From assembly GCF_000620645.1 (NCBI RefSeq), contig NZ_JIAV01000021.1, positions 1-64,000 of the forward strand: a stretch of 64,000 nt of DNA, written 5' to 3'. This stretch comes from Nocardioides sp. URHA0032 (lineage in GTDB: Bacteria > Actinomycetota > Actinomycetes > Propionibacteriales > Nocardioidaceae). Shown piece after piece: positions 8,068-17,644 of the stretch. Made by a program: the position numbers and the translations under genes. Within the stretch, counting starts at the first letter, position 1. Each line of letters starts with the position of its first letter. The notes under the pieces were generated by a model. It ran no database searches. It was not told the DNA's origin and was given only the letters and a program-made list of their open reading frames with translations.

Positions 8068-8715
8068 TCAGCCGAACGACATCCGGAACTCAGCCATCCG
8101 GAAGGACCCCAGCTGCCGCGCGGGCCGCAGCCAGCCCAGCGGCCCGTCCGCAGCGAAGTCCCAGTGGCCCCGGCAGGGCAGCGCCTTCGACGACCCCTGC
8201 AGGACCGCCGAGCGCTCCTCGCCGTCGGTGTCCTCGATGCCGGGCTGCCACGTGCTGCCCCTGAACGGCACTCGGACCATCGCCCGGGACACGTCGGAGA
8301 ACGTCGCGGACGCGATCGGCCGGCGACCGAAGGAAGCCGACCAGTCCGTGGTCGAGAGCGGTCCGCGGTGCTCGGTGTCGAGCTCGAAGTCGCACAGCCC
8401 CTTGGGGATCGCCCACAGCTCGCGGCCGCCGGCGACCGAGGCGGGGGAGTCCACCCAGATGTCGGTGATCGACACCCGGCGGCCACGCTGGCCCTCGACC
8501 GGGACCGGCCGCGCGACCAGCAGCTCGGAGTAGGTCAGCGGCGACCCGGGCTCGTAGCTGACGAACGCCGCGCCGTACACGCCGGCGGGCCGGAGGGCGT
8601 CGACGTCCTCACCGAGCCTGAACAGCGAGAGCCAGAGCTGGCCGACCATCCGCCACGGCGCCGGCGGGTAGGCGGTCGGGGAGTCGGAGGTGTGCTCGCT
8701 CGTCTGCTCGGCCAT
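8068..8715 (-). CDS. Acetoacetate-decarboxylase-like protein
   Basis: A 215-residue member of the acetoacetate decarboxylase superfamily: YPPAPWRMVGQLWLSLF at the N-terminus, YSELLVARPV, ITDIWVDSPASVAGGRELWAIPKGLCDFE in the middle and the C-terminal beta cone. IPKGLCDF corresponds to the region that carries the Schiff-base lysine in true decarboxylases. Many superfamily members are not decarboxylases, so the reaction is uncertain. The ATG at 8715 has AGGA upstream; an upstream extension is open but lacks a ribosome site. It is divergent from the sulfatase over 62 bp and coupled to the MmcQ-like gene. Confidence 0.75.
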   Translation of the reverse strand: MAEQTSEHTSDSPTAYPPAPWRMVGQLWLSLFRLGEDVDALRPAGVYGAAFVSYEPGSPLTYSELLVARPVPVEGQRGRRVSITDIWVDSPASVAGGRELWAIPKGLCDFELDTEHRGPLSTTDWSASFGRRPIASATFSDVSRAMVRVPFRGSTWQPGIEDTDGEERSAVLQGSSKALPCRGHWDFAADGPLGWLRPARQLGSFRMAEFRMSFG

Positions 8716-8751
8716 GCCCGCATCCTGCCGCACCCGGACCCGCGACAAAAG

Positions 8752-8767
8752 TGTCAGTCGAGTGACA
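8752..8767. promoter_or_regulatory. Candidate operator in the sulfatase/AADC-like divergent region
   Basis: TGTCA and TGACA form an inverted repeat with a 6-nt spacer. It ends beside CAGAAT (8766-8771), a possible -10 whose 6-nt spacing puts the start of transcription on the sulfatase GTG. The likely binder is the TetR regulator encoded downstream of the sulfatase (11044). Confidence 0.4.
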
Positions 8768-8777
8768 GAATTGCCCG

Positions 8778-11051
8778 GTGCAGACCCCACGCATCACCAC
8801 CCGCGTCGACAGCTCCGAGCCACGCTTCGTCGGGTACCCGGCACCCGCGCCGGATGCCCCGAACGTGCTGATCGTCGTGCTCGACGACATCGGCTTCGCG
8901 CAGCTCGGCTGCTTCGGAGCCGGCTTCCGGACGCCGAACATCGACCGGGTGGCGGCGCAGGGTCTCCGGTACAACCGGTTCCACGTCACCGCGGTCTGCT
9001 CGGCGAGCCGGGCCGCGCTGCTCACCGGTCGCAACCACCACGCGGTCGGCATGGGCGTCACCCAGGAGGCCGCACTGGGCTTCCCCGGCTACCACGGACG
9101 GATCCCGCCGAGCGCCGCCACGATGGCGCGGGTGCTGCGCGACCACGGCTACAACACGATGGCGGTCGGCAAGTGGCACCTGACGCCGAAGGGCGAGTAC
9201 TCCGCCGCCGGCCCGTTCGAGCGCTGGCCGCTGGGACTGGGCTTCGAGCGCTACTACGGGTTCCTGGGCGCGGAGACGAACCAGTGGGCGCCCGAGCTGG
9301 TCCGCGACAACACCCACATCGAGCCGCCCCGGACACCCGAGGAGGGCTACCACCTCACCGAGGACCTGGTCGACCAGACGATCCGGATGATCCGGGACCA
9401 GCAGCAGGCCGCCGCCCGCAAGCCGTTCCTCTGCTACCTCGCCACCGGCGCCGCGCACGCGCCGCACCAGGTGACCGAGGAGTGGGTGGCGCCGTACCGG
9501 GGCCAGTTCGACGACGGCTGGGAGGCCTGGCGGCAGCGGGCCTACGACCGGCAGGTCGCCGAGGGCGTCGTACCGCCGGACACCGTGCTGACCGAGCGCC
9601 CGCCGTGGGTGCCGGAGTGGGAGAGCCTCCCGGCCGAGGAGCGTCGGCTGTTCGCGCGCTACATGGAGGTGTTCGCCGGGTTCGTGACCCACACCGACCA
9701 CCACCTCGGGCGGCTCTTCGACTTCCTCGACGAGCAGGGCATCGCGGACGAGACGCTGGTGATGGTGCTGTCGGACAACGGCGCGAGCGCCGAGGGCGGC
9801 CCCACCGGCACCTTGAACGAGGCGGCCGGCTGGCTCGGGCTCACCGAGGACGTCGGCACTGCGCTCGAGCACATCGACGAGATCGGCGGGCCCGACGCGA
9901 ACAACCACTACCCGTGGGGCTGGGCGTGGGCGGGCAACGCGCCGCTGCGCCTCTGGAAGCGGTACGCCTGGCTCGGCGGCGTGCGGACGCCGCTCGTCGT
10001 GCGGTGGGGCGACCGGCTCGCCGAGCGCGGGGGAGTGCGGCCGCAGTTCTGCCACGCCGTCGACCTGTACGCCACCGTGCTCGACGCGGCCGGCGTCGAG
10101 ATGCCCGAGACGGTCGACGGCGTCACCCAGCAGCCGATCGACGGCGCGTCGATGCTCGCGAGCTTCGCCGACCCGGACGCGGCCGAGCACCGTCGGCTCC
10201 AGTACTTCGAGATGATGGGCTCGCGCGGCATCTACCACGACGGCTGGAAGGCCGTGACCGACCACGTCGCGAACCAGTTCGGCGAGCGCGAGCACGTGAT
10301 CGGCAGCCACGACTTCGACACCGACCGCTGGTCGCTGTACCGACTCTCCGAGGACTTCTCAGAGTCCACGGACGTCGCCGACGAGCACCCGGACGTCGTA
10401 CGCCGCCTGGAGGGGCTGTGGTGGGCCGAGGCCGGCCGCAACCAGGTGCTCCCGCTGTTCGAGTTCCCGGCCTCGATGGCCCACCTGCACCCCGGCGAGT
10501 TCCCGCCGCCGGCGTCCGCGACGTACCGCCCGGGCGGCGGCCCGGTCCAGGAGAGCCAGCTCCCGGCCGCGATGGGCGGCTTCGTGCTGACGGCGTACCT
10601 CGAGGTCCCGGCCACCGGCGGAGAGGGGATCGTCGCCGCGCTCGGGGACCGGCACGGCGGCTGGGCGTGCTACCTCCTCGACGGCCGTCCGACCGCGACG
10701 TTCGCTCTCCTCGACGGGCCGGTGCGGCTCGCGGCGACCGACCCGCTCGCTCCGGGAGCGCACGTCCTGGAGCTGCGCTACGAGCCGGGCCGCTCGGCGC
10801 GGGTGGTGCTCGCCGTCGACGGCGCCGACGTCGCGGAGGCGCCGCTGCCCGGCCTGATGTTCTTCCCGAACCTCTCGACCGCCGGGGCCGGCCTGCTGGT
10901 CGGCCGCGATCGTGGCGTCGCGGTGAGCCGCGACTACCGGCCGCCGTTCACGTTCAGCGGCGTCCTCGACCGCGTGGAGCTCCGCAGCGGCCGGCCGGAC
11001 GCCCGGCCCGAGCGCGGCACCGAGCTGAAGGCGGCCGTCGCGAGTGACTGA
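8778..11051 (+). CDS. Arylsulfatase, formylglycine type, with C-terminal extension
   Basis: A 757-residue sulfatase that hydrolyses sulfate esters. The metal-binding Asp36-Asp37 (VLDDIGF) and the maturation motif C74-S-A-S-R78 are present, followed by AALLTGRNHHAVGMG; Cys74 must be oxidised to formylglycine by a separate enzyme, not seen here. The distal metal site SDNGA occurs near residue 333. After about residue 570 there is an extra beta-rich domain of about 180 residues, as in the long mycobacterial/Pseudomonas AtsA forms. No signal peptide, so it is cytosolic. The GTG start fits a leaderless mRNA. It overlaps the following TetR gene by 8 bp. Confidence 0.93.
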   Translation: MQTPRITTRVDSSEPRFVGYPAPAPDAPNVLIVVLDDIGFAQLGCFGAGFRTPNIDRVAAQGLRYNRFHVTAVCSASRAALLTGRNHHAVGMGVTQEAALGFPGYHGRIPPSAATMARVLRDHGYNTMAVGKWHLTPKGEYSAAGPFERWPLGLGFERYYGFLGAETNQWAPELVRDNTHIEPPRTPEEGYHLTEDLVDQTIRMIRDQQQAAARKPFLCYLATGAAHAPHQVTEEWVAPYRGQFDDGWEAWRQRAYDRQVAEGVVPPDTVLTERPPWVPEWESLPAEERRLFARYMEVFAGFVTHTDHHLGRLFDFLDEQGIADETLVMVLSDNGASAEGGPTGTLNEAAGWLGLTEDVGTALEHIDEIGGPDANNHYPWGWAWAGNAPLRLWKRYAWLGGVRTPLVVRWGDRLAERGGVRPQFCHAVDLYATVLDAAGVEMPETVDGVTQQPIDGASMLASFADPDAAEHRRLQYFEMMGSRGIYHDGWKAVTDHVANQFGEREHVIGSHDFDTDRWSLYRLSEDFSESTDVADEHPDVVRRLEGLWWAEAGRNQVLPLFEFPASMAHLHPGEFPPPASATYRPGGGPVQESQLPAAMGGFVLTAYLEVPATGGEGIVAALGDRHGGWACYLLDGRPTATFALLDGPVRLAATDPLAPGAHVLELRYEPGRSARVVLAVDGADVAEAPLPGLMFFPNLSTAGAGLLVGRDRGVAVSRDYRPPFTFSGVLDRVELRSGRPDARPERGTELKAAVASD

Positions 11052-11598
11052 GCCGTCGGCGGGCCGCCGCGAGCAGCACAAGGCCGACACCCGGCGAGCA
11101 CTCGAGGACGCCGCGCTCCGCCGCTTCGCGGCGGACGGGTACGACGCCACCTCGGTCGAGGCGATCGCGGCGGACGCCGGTGTCTCGGCGCGCACGTTCT
11201 TCCGCTACTTCGCCGGCAAGGACGAGGTCCTCGACATGGGCCGCATCGAGCGGCAGGCCGAGCTGCGCGAGCTGGTCGCCGGTGCCGAGGGTCGCGGCCT
11301 GGCGGTGGTCCGCGCGGCCGTCGTACGGGTCGCCGACGGCTTCGGCGACGACCGGGAGCGGGTCGCGCTGCGCCAGCGGGCGGCCGCGACGTCGCCGGTG
11401 CTACGGGGTCGGCTCTTCGACACCTTCGCCTCGTGGGAGCACGCCCTGGCCGCGGCGCTGGTCGCGCGTGGCGAGACGGACGCCGAGATCCTCGCGGGGG
11501 TGGGCATCGCCGTCTTCCGCGCGGCCACCGCGGCCTGGCTCCGCGACGGTGGTGACCTCGGCAGGCTCGTCGACCGGGGGTTCGACGCGCTCGTGTGA
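11044..11598 (+). CDS. TetR-family regulator of the sulfatase operon
   Basis: A 184-residue TetR-type protein with an N-terminal helix-turn-helix (TSVEAIAADAGVSARTFFRYFAGKDEVL, about residues 35-62) and a short helical ligand domain. GTG at 11044 overlaps the sulfatase end by 8 bp, so it is co-transcribed and probably autoregulatory through the repeat at 8752-8767. RTFFRYF is typical of the AcrR-like subgroup. The ligand is unknown. Confidence 0.85.
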   Translation: MTEPSAGRREQHKADTRRALEDAALRRFAADGYDATSVEAIAADAGVSARTFFRYFAGKDEVLDMGRIERQAELRELVAGAEGRGLAVVRAAVVRVADGFGDDRERVALRQRAAATSPVLRGRLFDTFASWEHALAAALVARGETDAEILAGVGIAVFRAATAAWLRDGGDLGRLVDRGFDALV

Positions 11599-11622
11599 GA
11601 ATCGGGGCTCGGCACGTCTCGG

Positions 11623-11742
11623 AGGATCCAAGGCAACATCGAGCGGGCCGGCTTCGAGGCGTTCGTCGAGCAGCTGACCGGGATGAACCCCACCCGGTTC
11701 TTCGACACCTGGCTGACCTCCCCGACCTGGCTCCCGAGCTAG
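11623..11742 (+). pseudogene. Remnant of an M1-family metallopeptidase C-terminus
   Basis: A 39-codon open segment ending in TAG reads IERAGFEAFVEQLTGMN, then RFFDTWLTSP. This matches the end of secreted actinobacterial M1 aminopeptidases, where the last helices carry an FFDTWL(F/Y)TP signature. There is no start codon or upstream body of the gene; only 24 bp separate it from the TetR stop. It looks like the surviving tail of a gene lost by deletion. The repeat element at 11741-11823 abuts its stop codon. Confidence 0.5.
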
Positions 11743-11823
11743 GGGTTGTCGTGGGAAACCCGACGACACGCCGGTCGTCCTGCGGCGTGTCGGTCGGGTT
11801 TCTCCGGTCAGCCGGAGAAACCC
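11741..11823 (-). repeat. Dispersed double-hairpin repeat, copy A
   Basis: Read on the minus strand, this about 82-bp element starts with a perfect hairpin (GGGTTTCTCCGG, loop CTGA, CCGGAGAAACCC) and continues with a second one built on GACACGCCG/CGGCGTGTC. The same sequence occurs in the opposite orientation at 52,418-52,499: the first 28 bases are identical, as are 21 bases around the second right arm. The right arm of hairpin 1 plus the left arm of hairpin 2 can pair with the tail, so two exclusive foldings are possible. It lies between the peptidase remnant and the small gene at 11831. Confidence 0.8.
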
Positions 11824-11830
11824 GCCCTGT

Positions 11831-12007
11831 TCAGTCCTCCGGGTCGTCCAGCCGCGCGAGCCACGTCGCGAACCGCTCGACGGCGGTCTCGAACTCCGGG
11901 TGCGTGTCGGTGAACTCCTGGAGCCGCTCGGCGAGCCAGGCCAGGGTGACCTCCTCGTCCCCCCGGCGCTTCTCGAGCTCCTCGATGCCCCGGTCGGTGA
12001 AGTACAT
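11831..12007 (-). CDS. Small conserved actinobacterial protein (DUF6104-like)
   Basis: A 58-residue acidic helical protein starting MYFTDRGIEELEKRRG and ending FATWLARLDDPED. This pattern fits the small DUF6104-type proteins of actinobacteria, which have no known function. The ATG at 12007 has GGGGAGG upstream; a longer reading frame to 12100 would run through the palindrome at 12036-12094 and is rejected. It lies 109 bp downstream of kgd on the same strand, with that palindrome between. Confidence 0.75.
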   Translation of the reverse strand: MYFTDRGIEELEKRRGDEEVTLAWLAERLQEFTDTHPEFETAVERFATWLARLDDPED

Positions 12008-12035
12008 CAGGCCTCCCCGGCCGGGGCCGGGACCG

Positions 12036-12094
12036 TCGAGTGACGCGAAGTGGCTGCGAATCGGGCCGAAAGACAGCCAGTTCGCGTCACTCGA
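12036..12094. terminator. Palindrome between kgd and the small downstream gene
   Basis: Arms of 21 bp (12036-12056 and 12074-12094) pair with one mismatch around a 17-nt loop. It begins 23 bp after the kgd stop (minus strand) and ends 29 bp before the start of the next gene, so it may end or attenuate kgd transcription. No T-tract. Confidence 0.6.
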
Positions 12095-12116
12095 CGACAA
12101 ACCACGGTGACCCCCG

Positions 12117-15100
12117 TCAGCTGAACGCGCGGGCGACGAGGTCCTTCTGCTCCTCGGCGTGCCGCTTCACGGTGCCGACGGAGGGGGAGGAGGACTCGGT
12201 GCGCGAGACGAGCTCGACCTGGGCATCGACGTGCGCCCAGACGTTGAGCGCGTAGTGCGGCCACGCGCCCATGTTGGCGGGCTCGTCCTGCACCCAGCGC
12301 ACGGCCTTGAGCTTCGGGAAGCGCGCGATCTCGTCGCGGATCTCGGCCTCGGGCCGCGGGTAGAGCTGCTCCACCCGGGCGATCGCGAACCGGCCGGCGT
12401 CCTCGCGCTTGGCGCGCTCGACCATCAGGTCCCAGGTGACCCGGCCCGAGCACAGCAGCAGCGTGTCGACCTGGTCGGGGTCGGCCTGCGCGTCGGTGAT
12501 GAACGGCCGGAAGGTGCCGGTCGTGAACTCGTCCGGGGTGGAGGCCGCCTCCTTGCGCTTCAGCATCGACTTGGGCGTGAAGACGATCAGCGGCTGGTGG
12601 TCCTCACCGAGCGAGTGCTTGCGCAGCAGGTGGAAGTACGACGCGGGCGTCGACGGCTGGGCGATCACGAACGCGTCGTCGGCGGCCATGGTCATGAACC
12701 GCTCGATCCGCGCGGACGAGTGGTCCGGTCCCTGGCCCTCGTAGCCGTGCGGCAGCAGCAGCACGACGCCCGACTGCTGGCGCCACTTGGTCTCACCGGA
12801 GGTGATGAACTCGTCGATCACCGTCTGGGCGCCGTTGACGAAGTCGCCGAACTGGGCCTCCCAGAGCACGAGTGCCTCGGGACGGGCGACCGAGTAGCCG
12901 TACTCGAACCCGAGCGCGGCGTACTCCGAGAGCAGCGAGTCGTAGATGTAGAACTTGGCCTGGTCCTCGGTGAGGTTGGCCAGCGGCGTCCACTCGTCGG
13001 CGTTGTGGCGGTCGATGATCGTCGCGAACCGGGAGACGAAGGTGCCGCGGCGCGAGTCCTGGCCGGCCAGGCGGACCGGGCGGCCGTCCATCAGCAGCGA
13101 GCCGAGCGCCAGGATCTCGCCGGTGCCCCAGTCGATCGGGCCGGCCGCGATCGCGGCCGAGCGGCGTTGGAGCTGCGGCATCACCTTCGGGTGCACGGTG
13201 AAGCCGTCCGGCGGCGTCACGTAGGCGTCCGCGATCCGCTTCATCACCTCGGTGGAGACCGCGGTCCGGGTCTCGCCGCTCGGCTTGTCCGGGTAGTCCG
13301 GCACCGTCGTCCACTCCGCGGGCTGGCTGCTCGCCTCGCGCACCTCGGTGAAGACCCGCTCCAGCTGCTGCTGGTAGTCGCGCAGGACCTGCTCGGCCTC
13401 CTCGATCGTGATGTCGCCACGACCGATGAGGGACTCGGTGTAGAGCTTGCGGACCGAGCGCTTCTGCTCGATCAGGTCGTACATCAGCGGCTGGGTGTAC
13501 GACGGGTCGTCGCCCTCGTTGTGACCCCGCCGCCGGTAGCAGACCAGGTCGATGACGACGTCCTTGTTGAACGCCTGGCGGTACTCGAACGCCAGCCGCG
13601 AGACCCGGATGCACGCCTCCGGGTCGTCGCCGTTCACGTGGAAGATCGGCGCCTGGACCATCCGCGCGACGTCGGTGCAGTACAGCGACGAGCGCGACGA
13701 GCCGGGGGAGGTGGTGAAGCCGACCTGGTTGTTGACGACCACGTGGATGGTGCCGCCGGTGCGGTAGCCGCGCAGCTGCGAGAGGTTCAGCGTCTCCGCG
13801 ACCACGCCCTGGCCGGCGAACGCCGCGTCGCCGTGCACGAGCAGCGGCAGGACGGGGTACTCCCGGCCACGGTCGAGCACGTCCTGCTTGGCTCGGGCGA
13901 TGCCCTCGAGCACCGGGTCGACGGCCTCGAGGTGCGAGGGGTTCGCGGCGACCGAGACCTTGATCTCGGCACCGGAGCCGGCGACGAACTCGCCCTCGGC
14001 GCCGAGGTGGTACTTCACGTCGCCGGAGCCCTGGACGGTGCGCGGGTCGATGTTGCCCTCGAACTCGCGGAAGATCTGGCTGTACTTCTTGCCGACGATG
14101 TTCGCGAGCACGTTCAGCCGGCCACGGTGCGCCATGCCCATCGTGACCTCGTCGAGCCCGGCCTCGGCCGCCGCCTCGCAGATCTCGTCGAGGACCGGGA
14201 CCGTCGTCTCGCCGCCCTCGAGGGAGAACCGCTTCTGGCCGACGAACTTGGTCTGGAGGAAGGTCTCGAAGGCCTCGGCCTGGTTCAGCTTGAGCAGGAT
14301 CCGCAGCTGCTCCTCGCGGGGCGGCTTGGTGTGCGGCTGCTCGACCCGCTCCTGGATCCAGCGACGCTGCTCGGGGTCCATGATGTGCATGTACTCGATG
14401 CCCGTGGTGCGGCAGTACGAGTCGCGCAGGATGCCCAGGATGTGGCGCAGCTTCATGAACCGCCGGCCCTCGCCGCCGAACGACCCGGTGGCGAACTCGC
14501 GGTCGAGGTCCCACAGGGTCAGGCCGTGCGACTCCACCTCGAGGTCGGGGTGGCTGCGCTGCCGGTACTCGAGGGGGTCGGTGTCGGCCATCATGTGGCC
14601 GCGCACCCGGTAGGCGTGGATCAGCTCGAGGATCCGGGCCTGCTTGCTGATCTCGTCGTCGTGGGACGTCGAGATGTCGTTGGCCCAGCGGATCGGCTCG
14701 TACGGGATCCGCAGCGAGCGGAAGATCTCGTCGTAGAACTCGTCCTGGCCCAGCAGCAGCTGGTGCATCCGCTTGAGGAACTCACCCGACTGCGCGCCCT
14801 GGATGACCCGGTGGTCGTACGTCGAGGTCAGCGTCATGACCTTGCTGATCGCGTTGCGGGCGATCGCGTCCTCGGACGCGCCCTGCCACTCGGGCGGGTA
14901 CTCCATCGCGCCGACGCCGATGATCGCGCCCTGGCCCTTCATCAGGCGCGGCACCGAGTGCACCGTGCCGATGCCGCCCGGGTTGGTCAGCGAGATCGTC
15001 GTGCCCTGGAAGTCCTCGATCGTCAGCTTGCTGTCCCGGGTCTTGCGCACGATCTCCTCGTACGCCGTCCAGAACGCCGCGAAGTCCATCGACTCGGCGG

Positions 15101-15899
15101 CCTTGATGCTCGGGACGAGGAGCTGGCGCGTGCCGTCCGGCTTCTTCACGTCGATCGCGAGGCCGAGGTTGATGTGCGCGGGCGTGATCAGGTTCGGCTT
15201 GCCGTCGACGACGTCGAAGCCGACGTTCATCTCCGGCATCGACGTCAGCGCCTTGACCAGCGCGTAGCCGATCAGGTGCGTGAAGGACACCTTGCCGCCG
15301 CGGGCCCGGGCCAGGTGGTTGTTGATGACGGTGCGGTTGTCCCAGAGCAGCTTGACCGGCACCGAGCGGACCGAGGTCGCGGTCGGGACCGAGAGCGAGG
15401 CGTCCATGTTCTGCACCGTGCGGGCCGGGGCACCGCGGAGGACGGTGTACGTCGGCTCGTCGCTGGCCGCCGGCGGGGCCGGGGGACGGGACTCCTTCGG
15501 GACCGGGTTCGAGGTGCCCTTGGCCGGCTCGGCGGCCTTGGTCTGCGGGCGCGGCTTCGCGACCGGGGCGGGGGTCGGGGTCGGGTCCTTGTGCTCGACC
15601 TGCTTCGGCTCCGGAGCCTTGGTCGGGGTCGGCGCAGAGGACGATGTCGAGGTCGACGTCGAGGTCGAGGCCGAGGCCGGTGCCGGCTTCGCGGCCGGGG
15701 CCGCGTGCGACGTGCCGTTGGACGGCGCCGCGCCAGGCTTGCCGTTGCCCTGGAAGTACTTCACCCACGTCGGATCGACGCTGCCGGGGTCCCGCTGGTA
15801 CTGGTCGTACATCTCCTCCACGAGCCACTCGTTGGCGCCGAAGTCGGCCCCCTCGAAATGGCTGGGGACGGCGGACTTGTTGCCTGGGGACTGCGGCAC
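12117..15899 (-). CDS. kgd: Multifunctional 2-oxoglutarate decarboxylase/dehydrogenase E1-E2 fusion
   Basis: A 1260-residue fusion that decarboxylates 2-oxoglutarate in the TCA cycle and feeds the ODH complex. Order: a short N-terminal helix that recruits partners ([14 protein letters not shown]), a Pro/Ala/Thr-rich linker, an E2-type succinyltransferase domain without lipoyl domain ([11 protein letters not shown], catalytic [11 protein letters not shown]), then the ThDP-binding E1 domain ([32 protein letters not shown]). This is the actinobacterial architecture; activity is usually controlled by an FHA protein (GarA/OdhI), not in this window. GTG 15899 is chosen because GGAAGAGG precedes it; GTG 15929 would add 10 residues. 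TAGCCT at 15954-15949 is a possible -10. Confidence 0.96.
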   Translation of the reverse strand: MPQSPGNKSAVPSHFEGADFGANEWLVEEMYDQYQRDPGSVDPTWVKYFQGNGKPGAAPSNGTSHAAPAAKPAPASASTSTSTSTSSSAPTPTKAPEPKQVEHKDPTPTPAPVAKPRPQTKAAEPAKGTSNPVPKESRPPAPPAASDEPTYTVLRGAPARTVQNMDASLSVPTATSVRSVPVKLLWDNRTVINNHLARARGGKVSFTHLIGYALVKALTSMPEMNVGFDVVDGKPNLITPAHINLGLAIDVKKPDGTRQLLVPSIKAAESMDFAAFWTAYEEIVRKTRDSKLTIEDFQGTTISLTNPGGIGTVHSVPRLMKGQGAIIGVGAMEYPPEWQGASEDAIARNAISKVMTLTSTYDHRVIQGAQSGEFLKRMHQLLLGQDEFYDEIFRSLRIPYEPIRWANDISTSHDDEISKQARILELIHAYRVRGHMMADTDPLEYRQRSHPDLEVESHGLTLWDLDREFATGSFGGEGRRFMKLRHILGILRDSYCRTTGIEYMHIMDPEQRRWIQERVEQPHTKPPREEQLRILLKLNQAEAFETFLQTKFVGQKRFSLEGGETTVPVLDEICEAAAEAGLDEVTMGMAHRGRLNVLANIVGKKYSQIFREFEGNIDPRTVQGSGDVKYHLGAEGEFVAGSGAEIKVSVAANPSHLEAVDPVLEGIARAKQDVLDRGREYPVLPLLVHGDAAFAGQGVVAETLNLSQLRGYRTGGTIHVVVNNQVGFTTSPGSSRSSLYCTDVARMVQAPIFHVNGDDPEACIRVSRLAFEYRQAFNKDVVIDLVCYRRRGHNEGDDPSYTQPLMYDLIEQKRSVRKLYTESLIGRGDITIEEAEQVLRDYQQQLERVFTEVREASSQPAEWTTVPDYPDKPSGETRTAVSTEVMKRIADAYVTPPDGFTVHPKVMPQLQRRSAAIAAGPIDWGTGEILALGSLLMDGRPVRLAGQDSRRGTFVSRFATIIDRHNADEWTPLANLTEDQAKFYIYDSLLSEYAALGFEYGYSVARPEALVLWEAQFGDFVNGAQTVIDEFITSGETKWRQQSGVVLLLPHGYEGQGPDHSSARIERFMTMAADDAFVIAQPSTPASYFHLLRKHSLGEDHQPLIVFTPKSMLKRKEAASTPDEFTTGTFRPFITDAQADPDQVDTLLLCSGRVTWDLMVERAKREDAGRFAIARVEQLYPRPEAEIRDEIARFPKLKAVRWVQDEPANMGAWPHYALNVWAHVDAQVELVSRTESSSPSVGTVKRHAEEQKDLVARAFS

Positions 15900-16084
15900 G
15901 GTTTGATTCGCCTCTTCCGGAACGTGCACGGGGGTAGTTCAGTCGTCAAGGCTAGACCCCCGCCCCAGCAAATGCAGACTGCCGGGGTGGCATTTCGGCG
16001 TGGTGTGCCCCGAGCCACATCCGCGTCGCTCACACTGCCGGGCAGACCCACCGGAAGAGCGCTCGAACAGGGGAGTCCCGGAGC

Positions 16085-16678
16085 ATGACGAGACCAGTAC
16101 GACGAGCCGGCCGCGCGACCGTGGCGGCGCTCATCCTCACCCTCGGGGCCACGGGCTGCAGCGCCGGCTCCGACGACGACGGCGGCTTCACCGGCGCTCC
16201 CGGGTCCCCGGGCGCGTCGGTCGACCACGCCGTCGAGTCCCAGGTGTCGTTCGGGACGATCACCGGGAGGCTCACGCCCGAGGTCCGGCAGCGCCTCGCG
16301 CAGCAGGTCGGCGACGTAGTCGACGGCTGGACCGAGGCGGCGTACCTCGGGGGCGGCTACCCCCGCCGGGACTTCGCCGACGCATGGCCGGGGTTCACGC
16401 CCGGCGCACAGGAGGAGGCGCACGGCGACCGGGCGCTGATGAGCAACGAGGACATCGGCGACCGGATCGACGGCGTCACGCCGCACCGGAGCGTGGTCCG
16501 CATCGACGTGCTCGCCGTGAAGCAGCACCCCGTCGGCGTGACCGCCCACGTGTTCCTCGGCTTCGGCACCACGGGTGACCTCGAGCGGGAGGTGCGGGTC
16601 AAGGGGCGACTGTTCCTCACGCACACCGACGACGGTTGGCGGGTCTTCGGCTACGACATGACGAAGGGGGCGGTGTGA
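16085..16678 (+). CDS. Putative lipoprotein of unknown function
   Basis: A 197-residue exported protein. The N-terminus has Arg residues, a hydrophobic core (VAALILTLGATG) and a Cys at about residue 25 (GATGCSAG), close to a lipobox, followed by an acidic Gly/Ser linker typical of lipoproteins. The rest is a mixed alpha/beta domain ending with TDDGWRVFGYDMTKG, a pattern seen in secreted SnoaL/NTF2-like or Mce-associated proteins; I cannot assign it. Its stop shares one base with the ATG of the LCP gene, so the two are coupled and may act together at the cell wall. Confidence 0.7.
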   Translation: MTRPVRRAGRATVAALILTLGATGCSAGSDDDGGFTGAPGSPGASVDHAVESQVSFGTITGRLTPEVRQRLAQQVGDVVDGWTEAAYLGGGYPRRDFADAWPGFTPGAQEEAHGDRALMSNEDIGDRIDGVTPHRSVVRIDVLAVKQHPVGVTAHVFLGFGTTGDLEREVRVKGRLFLTHTDDGWRVFGYDMTKGAV

Positions 16679-17583
16679 TGAGCCGCTGGCGGAGGACGCT
16701 CCGGCTGGTCACGGTCGGGCTGGTGCTGGCGATCGCGGCGCTCGTCGTGCCGGACTCCGCGGTGAAGACCACCGAGGTCGCCCTGGTGAAGGTCGACCAG
16801 GCGAACGGCGTCGACCTCAGCCCCGACGTCATCTGGATCCTGGCGGTCGGCTCGGACGCCCGCCCCGGCGAGGACATGACGCACACCCGCGGTGATGCGC
16901 TCCAGCTGGTCGGCATGGACACGAGGACCGGCGCGGCCACGGCCATCGGCGTCCCCCGCGACTCGTGGGTCGAGATCCCGGGCCACGGCTTCGACAAGAT
17001 CAACGCGTCCCTCTACTACGGCGGTCCGCAGCTGCTCGGCCAGACGGTCGGCAACCTGGTCGGCATCCAGCCCGACTACGTCTTCATCACCCGGTTCAAG
17101 TTCTTCCAGGCGATGATCAAGGACATCGGCGGCATCGACGTCGACAATCCGATCGCCTTCGACGACACCTACCTCAAGCCGCAGGGCTTCCCGAAGGGCC
17201 GGATCCACCTCGGTGGGTACGACGCGATGGCGTTCTCCCGCATCCGGCACAACCTGCTCCGCGGCGACTTCGACCGGTCCGCCAACCAGCAGCGCGTGCT
17301 GCGCGGCATCCAGGCGAAGGTGCGCGCGAAGGCCGACGTCCCCGGCTTCATCGAGAAGGGCGTGCTGTCGGTGATGGCGCACCTCTACACGAACCTGCCG
17401 CCCGCCGAGCTGTTCAGGCTCGCCGAGGCGATGGCGCAGGTGGAGCCGCGGAAGATCACCAGCTGCGTGGTCCAGGGCGGCATCGGCGACATCGGCGGGG
17501 CCAGCGTCGTGCTGCCGTCCACCGACATGGCGCGCCGGCTCGGCGACGAGGCGCGCACCGACGCGACGATCGAGCACTGCTGA
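16678..17583 (+). CDS. LytR-CpsA-Psr (LCP) family cell-wall glycopolymer ligase
   Basis: A 301-residue membrane-anchored LCP protein, expected to transfer undecaprenyl-linked polymers to peptidoglycan outside the cell. One N-terminal transmembrane helix (LVTVGLVLAIAALVVP) is followed by the LCP domain: LAVGSDARPGED, the conserved Arg in IGVPRDSWVEIPGHGFDKINASLYYGG, and AFSRIRHNLLRGDFDRSANQQRVL, which carries the catalytic/phosphate-binding arginines. Length is typical. The ATG overlaps the preceding lipoprotein stop (TGATG), making a two-gene unit. Confidence 0.92.
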   Translation: MSRWRRTLRLVTVGLVLAIAALVVPDSAVKTTEVALVKVDQANGVDLSPDVIWILAVGSDARPGEDMTHTRGDALQLVGMDTRTGAATAIGVPRDSWVEIPGHGFDKINASLYYGGPQLLGQTVGNLVGIQPDYVFITRFKFFQAMIKDIGGIDVDNPIAFDDTYLKPQGFPKGRIHLGGYDAMAFSRIRHNLLRGDFDRSANQQRVLRGIQAKVRAKADVPGFIEKGVLSVMAHLYTNLPPAELFRLAEAMAQVEPRKITSCVVQGGIGDIGGASVVLPSTDMARRLGDEARTDATIEHC

Positions 17584-17644
17584 CCCGGAGCTGTCCGGGG
17601 CGGCAGGGCCCGATCGTCGCGGTTGCTGCTGGTGGTGACCGGGG

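Noticed and set aside
11831..12100. Longer 89-aa version of the DUF6104-like protein
   Set aside because: The extra 31 codons are the right half of the palindrome at 12036-12094; GGGGAGG marks ATG 12007 as the start.
12159..16088. 1309-codon open frame antisense to kgd
   Set aside because: A GC-rich shadow: no domain, His/Arg/Val-biased composition, and kgd on the other strand explains the sequence completely. The same holds for other long antisense frames, for example 1017-3065, 8754-10310, 20679-22496 and 38033-40237.
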